From Sulfitobacter sp. (GTDB taxonomy: Bacteria > Pseudomonadota > Alphaproteobacteria > Rhodobacterales > Rhodobacteraceae): a DNA stretch of 9,762 bases. Position 1 is the stretch's first letter. Every line of letters starts with the position of its first letter. The notes under the pieces are model-generated. The model worked only from the letters and a program-made list of their open reading frames with translations. It did no database searches and was not told the origin of the DNA. Location: NCBI GenBank assembly GCA_024636405.1, contig JAGXHC010000123.1, forward strand, positions 1 to 9,762. Reading direction: 5' to 3'. Both the position numbers and the translations under genes were made by a program. Of the stretch, positions 1-5,684 are shown piece after piece.

Positions 1-395
1 ATCAACGCCAGCGGCAGAAAAGCAATCAACTGATATCCGCGCGCCTTGAAACGCGCTACGGCGGGGTTCAGCCGCTCCACCACATCGGTGGTCTCGAAGA
101 CGTCGTTTTCGATCGCGACCACGCCTTCGATCCGGCTGGTCAGTTCGGTCAGGCGCGCCGCAGTGGCGGTGTCCGGAGTGGTGCCGCGCAGGGTGACGAT
201 TCCGGACGACACGGTGACCGTCACCCCTTCATAACCGTCAAGTTCCGTCAGAATGTCGCGGATGCGGTTGGCGATTGCGGCATCGGTGGCGGCGCTGTCG
301 GCGATGCCGATGGTGCCACCCGGCTGTGTCGTCGTGGTTTGCGCAAGCAGTGCCGTCGACAGCGACACGCAGACAATAAACAAAATAAATCGCAT
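1..395 (-). CDS. BON-domain exported/membrane protein, probable mechanosensitive ion channel (5' part only)
   Basis: The frame starts at the ATG at 395 and stays open to the left edge, giving 131 codons. Residues 1-18 form a signal peptide (MRFILFIVCVSLSTALLA), followed by a Thr/Gly-rich linker. Residues about 35-100 read as a BON domain: a helix with IANRIRDIL, then GVTVTVSSGIVTLRGTT, then a second helix and GVVAIENDV. BON domains are small alpha/beta folds thought to bind phospholipid or envelope components. From residue 122 a hydrophobic stretch (YQLIAFLPLAL) begins and runs off the window, so a first membrane span probably starts there. In Rhodobacteraceae a signal peptide, a BON domain and then membrane spans commonly belong to MscS-like channels, which release solutes under hypo-osmotic shock. 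That assignment is inference, because the channel part is outside the window. A secreted BON-only protein is less likely given the hydrophobic segment. Confidence 0.7.
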   Translation of the reverse strand, partial: MRFILFIVCVSLSTALLAQTTTTQPGGTIGIADSAATDAAIANRIRDILTELDGYEGVTVTVSSGIVTLRGTTPDTATAARLTELTSRIEGVVAIENDVFETTDVVERLNPAVARFKARGYQLIAFLPLAL

Positions 396-426
396 CAGGA
401 AATCCGGTCAATAATCAATATCAGAT

Positions 427-455
427 AGCGTAAGGTCCCCGGATCAGCTTGGCAA
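427..455 (-). promoter_or_regulatory. Possible sigma-70-type promoter for the BON/channel gene
   Basis: Read on the minus strand, TTGCCA (455-450) matches the -35 consensus at five of six positions. After a 17-base spacer comes TACGCT (432-427), a weak -10 with three of six matches. It would start transcription roughly 25 bases before the ATG at 395. The upstream MDR gene on the same strand ends at 477, so read-through could also supply this gene. This is a pattern match only. Confidence 0.3.
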
Positions 456-476
456 TTCCGCAGATACAAGGGCACG

Positions 477-1469
477 CTATGTCTGGCAATCAATCAGGAT
501 TGCGCCGCTGCGTGCGCCTGCTTCGACGGCCTCATGGGCTGCGGCAGTGTCTTTCAGCGCAAAGGTTTGTTGCACGGGGCAGTCCAGCGCGCCGTCGATC
601 AGCGCGTCGTGCAGCCGGGTTATTGCCATGTCGCGGCGGCCGGGTGGCAGCAGATAGATCAACATGATGTCCAGCGTCACTGATTTGAACAGCAGCGGAT
701 AGAAGGGCAGAACCGGCTGCATCTCGCGCGCCGAGCCATAGGCGGCGATCCGGCCATTGGGCGCGATCACGGCGGTGTCTGTGTCAATATTGGCGCCAAA
801 TTCGACCTCGACAATCGTGTCTACCAGATTGCCATCGTTGGCCTTTACGATCGCGTTGGCCAGATCGGGGTCGGCGTAATCCAGCACCGCATCGGCACCC
901 GCGGCAGTCGCGCGGTCTGCGCCAGAGGCCGAGGTCGTGGCGATCACCCGCGCACCGCCCCATTTTGCCAGTTGCACTGCCAAATAGCCGACGGTGCCTG
1001 CGCCGCCCTGCACCAGCACCGATGTGCCGGCCACATCCCCCGCGCCAAAGACAGCGTGGCAGGCGGTCAACCCCGGAATCCCAAGGCTTGCGCCAGTCTC
1101 AAGGCTGACGCCGTGGGGCAGGGGCACGGCCTGATGTGCGGGCAGGGTGACGTGGCTGGCGGCGGTGCCATGGGCGCGTTGCCACTGACCATTCCAGATC
1201 CAAACACGCTGACCGACGCGGTCGTGATTGACGCCGGGTCCGACGGCGTCAATCACGCCGGCGCCGTCACTGTGCGGAACGACCTGCGGGAAGGGCGGTT
1301 TGGTCACCCCCGGACGCGACCCCGCCCGCGCCTTGACGTCCGATGGGTTCACGCCTGACAGGGCCAGCCGAACGCGCACGTCACCGGCGCCGGGCTCTGG
1401 GGTGTCAATTTGTTCTAGTGTCAACACATCGCGGGCCGCGCCGAACGTGCGATAGATGATGGCCTGCAT
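477..1469 (-). CDS. MDR-family NADPH:quinone oxidoreductase-like protein (zinc-free)
   Basis: A 330-residue medium-chain dehydrogenase/reductase, the usual length for quinone oxidoreductases. The N-terminal GroES-like domain includes MQAIIYRTFGA, DVRVRLALSGVNPSDVKARAG (about 30-50) and PHSDGAGVIDAVGPGV (65-80). The Rossmann domain carries the nucleotide-binding motif GGAGTVG at 155-161. The cysteine-rich structural-zinc loop and the catalytic zinc ligands of alcohol dehydrogenases are absent, which places it in the quinone reductase/zeta-crystallin branch. It probably uses NAD(P)H to reduce quinones or enones in the cytosol; the substrate is unknown. I chose the ATG at 1469 over one at 1517 because MQAIIY is the family's typical start and AGGAA sits 8 bases upstream. 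The longer form would add a leader unlike the family and read through a dyad at 1490-1507. The stop is TAG at 479-477. Confidence 0.85.
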   Translation of the reverse strand: MQAIIYRTFGAARDVLTLEQIDTPEPGAGDVRVRLALSGVNPSDVKARAGSRPGVTKPPFPQVVPHSDGAGVIDAVGPGVNHDRVGQRVWIWNGQWQRAHGTAASHVTLPAHQAVPLPHGVSLETGASLGIPGLTACHAVFGAGDVAGTSVLVQGGAGTVGYLAVQLAKWGGARVIATTSASGADRATAAGADAVLDYADPDLANAIVKANDGNLVDTIVEVEFGANIDTDTAVIAPNGRIAAYGSAREMQPVLPFYPLLFKSVTLDIMLIYLLPPGRRDMAITRLHDALIDGALDCPVQQTFALKDTAAAHEAVEAGARSGAILIDCQT

Positions 1470-1489
1470 GATGTGGTTCCTTGCGAATA

Positions 1490-1507
1490 CTGGTGTCTTG
1501 ATACCAA
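1490..1507. promoter_or_regulatory. Operator-like imperfect dyad upstream of the MDR gene
   Basis: The plus strand reads CTGGTGTC-TT-GATACCAA. The two 8-base arms match as inverted repeats at six of eight positions around a 2-base centre. The site lies 21-38 bases upstream of the chosen ATG at 1469, directly before its ribosome site, where a repressor could block transcription or read-through. No regulator gene is in the window and the protein that binds it is unknown. Confidence 0.35.
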
Positions 1508-1534
1508 TCTGGCGCAAAGCGAGAGGTCATGCAA

Positions 1535-1567
1535 TTGCCGCGCCCGCGATAGGACCGGGCGCGGCAA
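1535..1567 (-). terminator. Strong stem-loop terminator downstream of the ferritin-like gene
   Basis: A perfect 12-bp inverted repeat: TTGCCGCGCCCG at 1535-1546 and CGGGCGCGGCAA at 1556-1567, with a 9-base loop. It begins 8 bases beyond the TGA (1578-1576) of the DUF892 gene. On the minus strand the stem has an A/T-containing base and is followed by TTGCATGACC, so the T tract is short. The placement and very GC-rich stem support an intrinsic terminator. The weak T tract leaves room for a role in mRNA 3' stabilisation. Confidence 0.7.
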
Positions 1568-1575
1568 AGCTGCGG

Positions 1576-2037
1576 TCAGCTGTTGACGGCAATGCCTGTC
1601 AGCTTGGCATTCGCGGCCTTCTCCATATCAAGGATCTGGGTCAGAACGTCGTGCGCCTTGTCGTTCTTCAACTCTTTGGCCCATTGGCGCAGGGTGCCGT
1701 AGCGGGCAATTTCATAATGCTCCACCGCCTGCGCGATGCCGATCAGCGCCGCGCCAAGCGCTTTTCCGGAGGCTTCCTTCATAATGCCTTCGCCTTCTTT
1801 GATAAGCCCTTCAATGGCATCGCATTTCTCGCCTTCGGCTTTTTCGTCGATGGATTTGAATACGTCCTTCAGCAGGGTAACCTGCTGCTTTGTCTCGGCC
1901 AGATGGTCATTGAAAGCCTTCTTCAATTCGGCGGACGTGGCTGCATCCGCCATTTTGGGCAACGCCTTGGTCAGCGCATTTTCGGCGTAGTAGATGTCTT
2001 TGAGGGTGTGGTGAAAGGCTTCGGCGAGGGTTTTCAT
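1576..2037 (-). CDS. DUF892 (YciE/YciF-type) ferritin-like protein
   Basis: A 153-residue all-helical protein matching the DUF892 family in length and motifs: FHHTLKDIYYAENALTKALP (about 8-27), LKKAFNDHLAETKQQV (38-53), a CDAIEGL segment (72-78), the signature AVEHYEIARYGTLRQWA (104-120) and a final helix with ILDMEKAANAKL (135-146). Likely ferritin-type metal ligands are Asp/Glu/His within D14...E19, H45/E48, E106/H107/E109 and E139. The family forms four-helix-bundle dimers, often stress-induced, with a poorly defined role in metal or oxidative-stress protection. The ATG at 2037 is preferred over one at 2091 because MKTLAEAFHH is the family start and AGGAG lies 9 bases upstream. It is cytosolic, with no signal peptide. 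It appears to be a single-gene unit, with a terminator just after it. Confidence 0.88.
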   Translation of the reverse strand: MKTLAEAFHHTLKDIYYAENALTKALPKMADAATSAELKKAFNDHLAETKQQVTLLKDVFKSIDEKAEGEKCDAIEGLIKEGEGIMKEASGKALGAALIGIAQAVEHYEIARYGTLRQWAKELKNDKAHDVLTQILDMEKAANAKLTGIAVNS

Positions 2038-2068
2038 GACTGGGGACTCCTGAACACTGGTTATGAAG

Positions 2069-2085
2069 GGCGGAGCTTCTCCGCC
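2069..2085. other. Perfect 7-bp hairpin in the leader of the ferritin-like gene
   Basis: GGCGGAG (2069-2075), loop CTT, CTCCGCC (2079-2085). It lies 32-48 bases before the ATG at 2037. If the candidate promoter at 2095-2120 is real, this hairpin would form almost at the 5' end of the transcript, a position that often protects mRNA. It could instead help end transcription from the SH3 gene, which stops at 2164, but no T run follows on the minus strand. Confidence 0.45.
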
Positions 2086-2094
2086 TGGCAAACC

Positions 2095-2120
2095 AATGCC
2101 GGGGTGGCCTGTCCAGTTCC
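2095..2120 (-). promoter_or_regulatory. Possible EcfG-like stress promoter for the ferritin-like gene
   Basis: On the minus strand GGAAC (2120-2116) is followed after 17 bases by CATT (2098-2095). The alphaproteobacterial general stress sigma factor EcfG recognises GGAAC-N16/17-CGTT, so the -35 is perfect and the -10 has one mismatch. DUF892 genes are frequent stress-regulon members, which makes the match plausible. Whether this organism has EcfG cannot be seen, and such a short motif can occur by chance. Confidence 0.3.
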
Positions 2121-2163
2121 GCGCCGTTGCCGAATGCTGTAAGCGCGAACGCGCAGTGGGCGA

Positions 2164-2676
2164 TTAGTCGCGCAATTCGCCCGGTGCAACGCCCCAAAGC
2201 CGCGCCTTGGGGGCCCACCCCTTGAACCCACCAGAGCGCAGTTCACACCATTCCGGCGTGCAGTCGCCCAATCGCGCGACCACCCCGGCCTCAAGTGCGG
2301 CTGTGATCGGCGCATCCGGGTCAGGGCGGACACGCAGTTTCAACATGTCCTGTTCGACCAGCACGGTGCGGGTGCCGGACAACAGCGAATAATGTACCCA
2401 GCCGCCCATACCGTCGCGGTCTTCGACGCGGCGCCAGTGGCCGTGTTCGGCTGTGATCCGCAGCGGCATGTCGCGGCGTTTGAAGACCCAGTCGATGCGG
2501 TGGGTCAGCGACGGACCACGCCGCACGTTGCCCTCTGCTGCCTTCATGGAAACAAAACGCGGGACCGGCAGGTTGGTAACCGAGCCGGTCAGTTCTTCTT
2601 GCGCCTGCGCCGGGGCGCAAACCTGTGAGATCGTGATGATCGCTGCAGCAAGAATGCTGCGGATGTACTGGTTCAT
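2164..2676 (-). CDS. Exported double-SH3-domain protein (SH3_4 type)
   Basis: A 170-residue protein. Residues 1-26 form a signal peptide (MNQYIRSILAAAIITISQVC...) with a probable cleavage at AQA|QEE. Two bacterial SH3-like repeats follow: about 41-107 (FVSMKAAEGNVRRGPSLTHR ... HWRRVEDRDGMGGWVHYSLL) and about 110-163 (LKLRVRPDPDAPI ... WCELRSGGFKGWAPKARLWG). The second carries C139 and C144 (CTPEWC), which could form a disulfide in the periplasm. Such proteins are envelope-located and thought to bind peptidoglycan or partner proteins; the exact role is unknown. I chose the ATG at 2676 because it gives a clean signal peptide with an AGGCAG upstream. An in-frame extension to 2811 would put a basic, non-secretory leader in front and overlap the divergent gene's start. 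The stop is TAA at 2166-2164. Confidence 0.82.
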   Translation of the reverse strand: MNQYIRSILAAAIITISQVCAPAQAQEELTGSVTNLPVPRFVSMKAAEGNVRRGPSLTHRIDWVFKRRDMPLRITAEHGHWRRVEDRDGMGGWVHYSLLSGTRTVLVEQDMLKLRVRPDPDAPITAALEAGVVARLGDCTPEWCELRSGGFKGWAPKARLWGVAPGELRD

Positions 2677-2696
2677 TCGGGTGCTGCCTGCACTGT

Positions 2697-2722
2697 CGAT
2701 ATTATTTTTGTTTGCTCTTTTA
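2697..2722 (-). promoter_or_regulatory. A/T-rich promoter candidate for the SH3 gene in the divergent spacer
   Basis: The 128-bp spacer between the divergent SH3 gene and 2-hydroxyacid dehydrogenase holds one strikingly A/T-rich tract, TCGATATTATTTTTGTTTGC followed by TCTTTT. On the minus strand this contains TAATAT about 30 bases before the ATG at 2676, usable as a -10. I see no good -35 match. No clear promoter could be picked for the plus-strand gene. Confidence 0.3.
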
Positions 2723-2804
2723 CGGCGCGCGTTCTTGTGCCTCGTCGCCGGTTGGGACACCATGCCCCTCAATCGGCCACAGGCCAAGTGTACGGAGCGT
2801 TGAG

Positions 2805-3791
2805 ATGTCAAAGAAGCGGCTGAGTGTTGTAGTCACGCGACGGTTGCCCGATGTGGTAGAGACGCGGCTATCGGAATTGTTCGATGTCACCTTGCGGGAG
2901 GACGACACGCCAATGACCCGCACCCAGTTGGGCGAGGCGATGAAAGGGGCCGATGTACTGGTCCCCACCATCACCGATGAAATCGACGCGGCACTGATCG
3001 GGCAGGCGGGTGATCGGTTGAAACTGATCGCAAATTACGGTGCAGGGGTTGATCATATAGATGTGGCCACGGCGCGACAGCGTGGTGTGCTGGTATCCAA
3101 CACCCCCGGTGTGCTGACCGATGACACTGCAGACATGACGATGGCGCTGATACTGGCCGTGACGCGGCGCATGCCCGAAGGCATGGCCGTCATGCAAAAG
3201 GGAAACTGGCAGGGCTGGGCGCCCACGGCCCTGTTGGGGGGGCGCGTCGGAGGCCGACGGCTGGGGATTCTTGGCATGGGCAGGATCGGGCAGGCCGTGG
3301 CCCGACGTGCGGCAGCGTTCGGCATGCAGGTGCACTATCACAATCGCCGACGCCTGCACCCCGAGACAGAGAAGGCGCATGAGGCAACCTATTGGGAAAG
3401 CCTGGACCAGATGGTGGCGCGCATGGATGTGATCAGCATCAATTGCCCGCACACCCCCAGCACCTTTCACCTGATGAACGCCCGCCGACTAAAGCTGATG
3501 AAGTCGGACGCGGTGATCGTCAACACTTCGCGGGGCGAAGTGATTGACGAAAACGCGCTGACGCGAATGCTGCGCGCGGGCGACATCAAGGGTGCGGGTC
3601 TGGACGTCTATGAACACGGCACCGACATCAATCCGCGTCTGCGCGAACTGAACAACGTAGTGCTATTGCCGCATATGGGGTCCGCCACGTTGGAGGGACG
3701 GATCGAGATGGGTGAGAAGGTGATTATCAACATCAAGACCTTCGATGACGGCCACCGGCCGCCGGATCAGGTCGTGCCGTCCATGCTTTGA
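2805..3791 (+). CDS. D-isomer-specific 2-hydroxyacid dehydrogenase (glyoxylate/hydroxypyruvate reductase-like)
   Basis: A 328-residue cytosolic NAD(P)-dependent enzyme of the usual family length. Visible motifs: NYGAGVDHID (78-87) in the substrate domain; the Rossmann motif GMGRIG at 157-162; YHNRRR at 178-183, whose arginines after the second strand suggest NADPH; NTSRGEVIDE (240-249) with the catalytic Arg R243; and LPHMGSAT (288-295) with the catalytic His H290. The family interconverts 2-oxo and D-2-hydroxy acids, here most likely glyoxylate or hydroxypyruvate. Oddity: the usual catalytic Glu lies five residues after the Asp of the LDVY/F motif. Here the motif is LDVYEHGTD (266-274), so that position is Gly272 and only E270 is near. 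The ATG at 2805 is preferred over 2712 because GGAG lies 7 bases upstream and MSKKRLSVVVTRR fits the first beta strand. It may share a transcript with ggt downstream. Confidence 0.88.
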   Translation: MSKKRLSVVVTRRLPDVVETRLSELFDVTLREDDTPMTRTQLGEAMKGADVLVPTITDEIDAALIGQAGDRLKLIANYGAGVDHIDVATARQRGVLVSNTPGVLTDDTADMTMALILAVTRRMPEGMAVMQKGNWQGWAPTALLGGRVGGRRLGILGMGRIGQAVARRAAAFGMQVHYHNRRRLHPETEKAHEATYWESLDQMVARMDVISINCPHTPSTFHLMNARRLKLMKSDAVIVNTSRGEVIDENALTRMLRAGDIKGAGLDVYEHGTDINPRLRELNNVVLLPHMGSATLEGRIEMGEKVIINIKTFDDGHRPPDQVVPSML

Positions 3792-3810
3792 GTGCGCTGT
3801 GGTTATCGGA

Positions 3811-3884
3811 GCGGCTGCGCCGCATACGATTTTAGGAATGAGGGGCGTAGCCCCTCAAACTCCCCGGATTTTATGGCCAGAAGA
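3811..3884. repeat. Double-hairpin intergenic element (REP-like) between the 2-hydroxyacid dehydrogenase and ggt
   Basis: Two perfect hairpins lie in tandem. GCGGC-TGC-GCCGC is at 3811-3823. TGAGGGGC-GTA-GCCCCTCA is at 3839-3857, an 8-bp stem with a 3-base loop. They are followed by AAACTCCCCGG and a tail containing TATGGCCAGAAGAA. Stems of the GGGGC/GCCCC kind with an ACTCCCCGG and GGCCAGAA tail are, from memory, recurrent between genes in Rhodobacteraceae. Only one copy is in this window, so its repetitive nature cannot be shown here. The element begins 20 bases after the dehydrogenase stop at 3791 and could act as a processing or termination signal. There is no long T tract. Confidence 0.55.
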
Positions 3885-3901
3885 ATATGGGAGATTTTTC
3901 G

Positions 3902-5680
3902 ATGCGTTTAGTTCTGACTGTATGGATGATCTGTTTTGCGGGCGCTGTAGCGGCCCAGCAGGCGGCCGACGCTGTGGCCCCCGAAGGCGCGGCAAGCGGC
4001 GGTTTCGAAGCGATGGGTTCCGCAGTCAATGCAGCACTTGCAGCCAAGAGCGCGGGCACACCGGTGATTGCGCAGGACTGGATGGTGGTGGCGGCCAACC
4101 CGCATGCGGTGCAGGCCGGCGCGGATGTGCTGGCGGCGGGTGGCACGGCGGCGGATGCGCTGGTGGCGGTGCAGGCCATGCTGGGCCTGGTGGAACCGCA
4201 AAGCTCCGGTCTGGGCGGTGGCGCTTTTCTTGTCTGGTTTGATGCGGCCACCGGGGCCCTGACCACGCTTGACGGGCGCGAGACAGCCCCGCTCAATGTC
4301 ACGCCGCAGTTGTTTCAGGACGCCCAGGGTGAGCCGCTGGAGCTTTTCGATGCGGTCGTGGGTGGGCGGTCTGTTGGCGTTCCGGGCACGCCTGCATTGC
4401 TGGAAGAAATCCACAGCCGTTGGGGGAGCCAACCGATGGCGTCGCTGCTGGCCCCGGCCATTGCAATGGCGGAGAGCGGGTTTGCCGTTTCTGAACGCCT
4501 TGCCGGGCTGGTTGTCGATGATGCGGAACGGTTGGCCACATCGCCAGTTACGGCGGCCTATTTCCTGCCGGGCGGCACACCGCTTGAGGCAGGCGACACA
4601 TTGCGCAACGCCGCCTATGCGCAAAGCCTGCGGGCGCTGGCGGCAGAAGGTGCCGCAGCGTTTTACACCGGGTCGCTTGCCCCCGGTATTGTTGCCGCAG
4701 TGCAAAACGCCAAAGGCAATCCCGGTGTGCTGTCTGCGGTAGACCTTGCAATTTACGGGGTGAAGGAACGCCCGGCGGTCTGCGCGCCCTATCGCGGCCA
4801 TGACGTTTGCAGCATGGGGCCGCCGTCATCCGGTGCTGTGGCCGTGGGGCAGATCCTGGGGCTTTTGGAGGCGCGCGACCTGAGCGCAGGACCGATGGAC
4901 GCCGACGTGCGGCGGCTTATCGGTGATGCGTCGCGGCTCGCTTTTGCGGACCGTGGGCGCTACCTTGCGGACAGCGATTATGTGCCGGTTCCGGTAAAAG
5001 GGCTGCTTGACCCAGCCTATCTGGTGGAGCGTGCCAAGCTGTTGTCAGGCGATGTCGCGCTGACCGAAGTAGGCCCTGGCAACCCGGTCTTTGATCATGC
5101 GTTCAACCTTGCAGATGATATTGCAATTGAACTGCCGTCCACGTCGCATATCAGCATCGTGGACAGTTTTGGCAATGTCGCAAGCATGACGACAACGATT
5201 GAAAACGGTTTTGGCAGCCGCGTGATGGCTGGCGGCTTTCTGTTGAATAACGAGCTGACTGATTTTTCCTTTCGCAGTCACGCGGACGGCGTGCCGATTG
5301 CCAACCGGGTTGAGCCGGGCAAGCGGCCCCGTTCCAGCATGGCGCCAACAATCGTGATGAAGGACGGCGCGCCAGTCCTTGCGCTTGGCAGTCCCGGTGG
5401 CAGCCGCATTATCGGCTATGTGGCGGGCGCGATCATCGCACATCTTGATTGGGGCATGGACGTCCAGCAAGCGGTCAGTTCCGCGCACGCAATCAACCGA
5501 TTTGGTGCCTATGATTTGGAAGAAGGCACTGTGGCTGGAGATCTGGCGGCGGCGCTGGAGGGAATGGGTTTCGAGGTGGGCACCCGTGCGCTGACTTCGG
5601 GGCTGCATATGATCGCTATCGGCGATGATCTGCGCGGTGGAGCCGACCCACGCCGCGAAGGCATCGCATTGGGGGAATGA
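3902..5680 (+). CDS. ggt: Gamma-glutamyltransferase (glutathione hydrolase), exported
   Basis: A 592-residue Ntn-hydrolase precursor with a signal peptide at residues 1-18 (MRLVLTVWMICFAGAVAA). Family landmarks in order: GGTAADALVAV (80-90), GLGGGAF (103-109), DGRETAP (124-130) with the substrate-carboxylate Arg R126, VGVPGTPALLEE (158-169), and the self-cleavage site STSHISIVD (413-421), where T414 should become the N-terminal nucleophile of the small subunit. Then TTTIENGFG with E434, LNNELTDF with D454, RPRSSMAPTIV with S478/S479 (oxyanion hole) and the glycine pair in GSPGGSRII (496-504). E434 and NNELTDF resemble the Bacillus-type enzyme rather than E. coli, which has Asn at the first site. 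The enzyme removes the gamma-glutamyl group from glutathione or its conjugates in the periplasm. The ATG at 3902 is chosen over 3887: GGGAG lies 8 bases before it and it begins the signal peptide cleanly. It is 4 bp from the next gene. Confidence 0.9.
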   Translation: MRLVLTVWMICFAGAVAAQQAADAVAPEGAASGGFEAMGSAVNAALAAKSAGTPVIAQDWMVVAANPHAVQAGADVLAAGGTAADALVAVQAMLGLVEPQSSGLGGGAFLVWFDAATGALTTLDGRETAPLNVTPQLFQDAQGEPLELFDAVVGGRSVGVPGTPALLEEIHSRWGSQPMASLLAPAIAMAESGFAVSERLAGLVVDDAERLATSPVTAAYFLPGGTPLEAGDTLRNAAYAQSLRALAAEGAAAFYTGSLAPGIVAAVQNAKGNPGVLSAVDLAIYGVKERPAVCAPYRGHDVCSMGPPSSGAVAVGQILGLLEARDLSAGPMDADVRRLIGDASRLAFADRGRYLADSDYVPVPVKGLLDPAYLVERAKLLSGDVALTEVGPGNPVFDHAFNLADDIAIELPSTSHISIVDSFGNVASMTTTIENGFGSRVMAGGFLLNNELTDFSFRSHADGVPIANRVEPGKRPRSSMAPTIVMKDGAPVLALGSPGGSRIIGYVAGAIIAHLDWGMDVQQAVSSAHAINRFGAYDLEEGTVAGDLAAALEGMGFEVGTRALTSGLHMIAIGDDLRGGADPRREGIALGE

Positions 5681-5684
5681 CGCA

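Noticed and set aside
1456..2142. A 228-codon open frame on the plus strand opposite the ferritin-like gene
   Set aside because: The minus strand encodes a clear DUF892 protein with its own ribosome site and terminator. The plus-strand frame shows no family motifs and is a by-product of GC-rich codon use.
2712..2804. An N-terminal extension of the 2-hydroxyacid dehydrogenase from an earlier ATG
   Set aside because: The ATG at 2805 has a well-spaced GGAG and begins the family's first strand. The extension is unlike any dehydrogenase leader and lies in the divergent promoter region.
3887..3901. ATG at 3887 as the ggt start
   Set aside because: It would use the GGGAG ribosome site as coding sequence and add MGDFS in front of a clean signal peptide. 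The ATG at 3902 fits better.
3908..4801. A 297-codon open frame on the minus strand inside ggt
   Set aside because: The plus strand has continuous gamma-glutamyltransferase motifs. The antisense translation is Arg/His/Cys-rich without recognisable domains.
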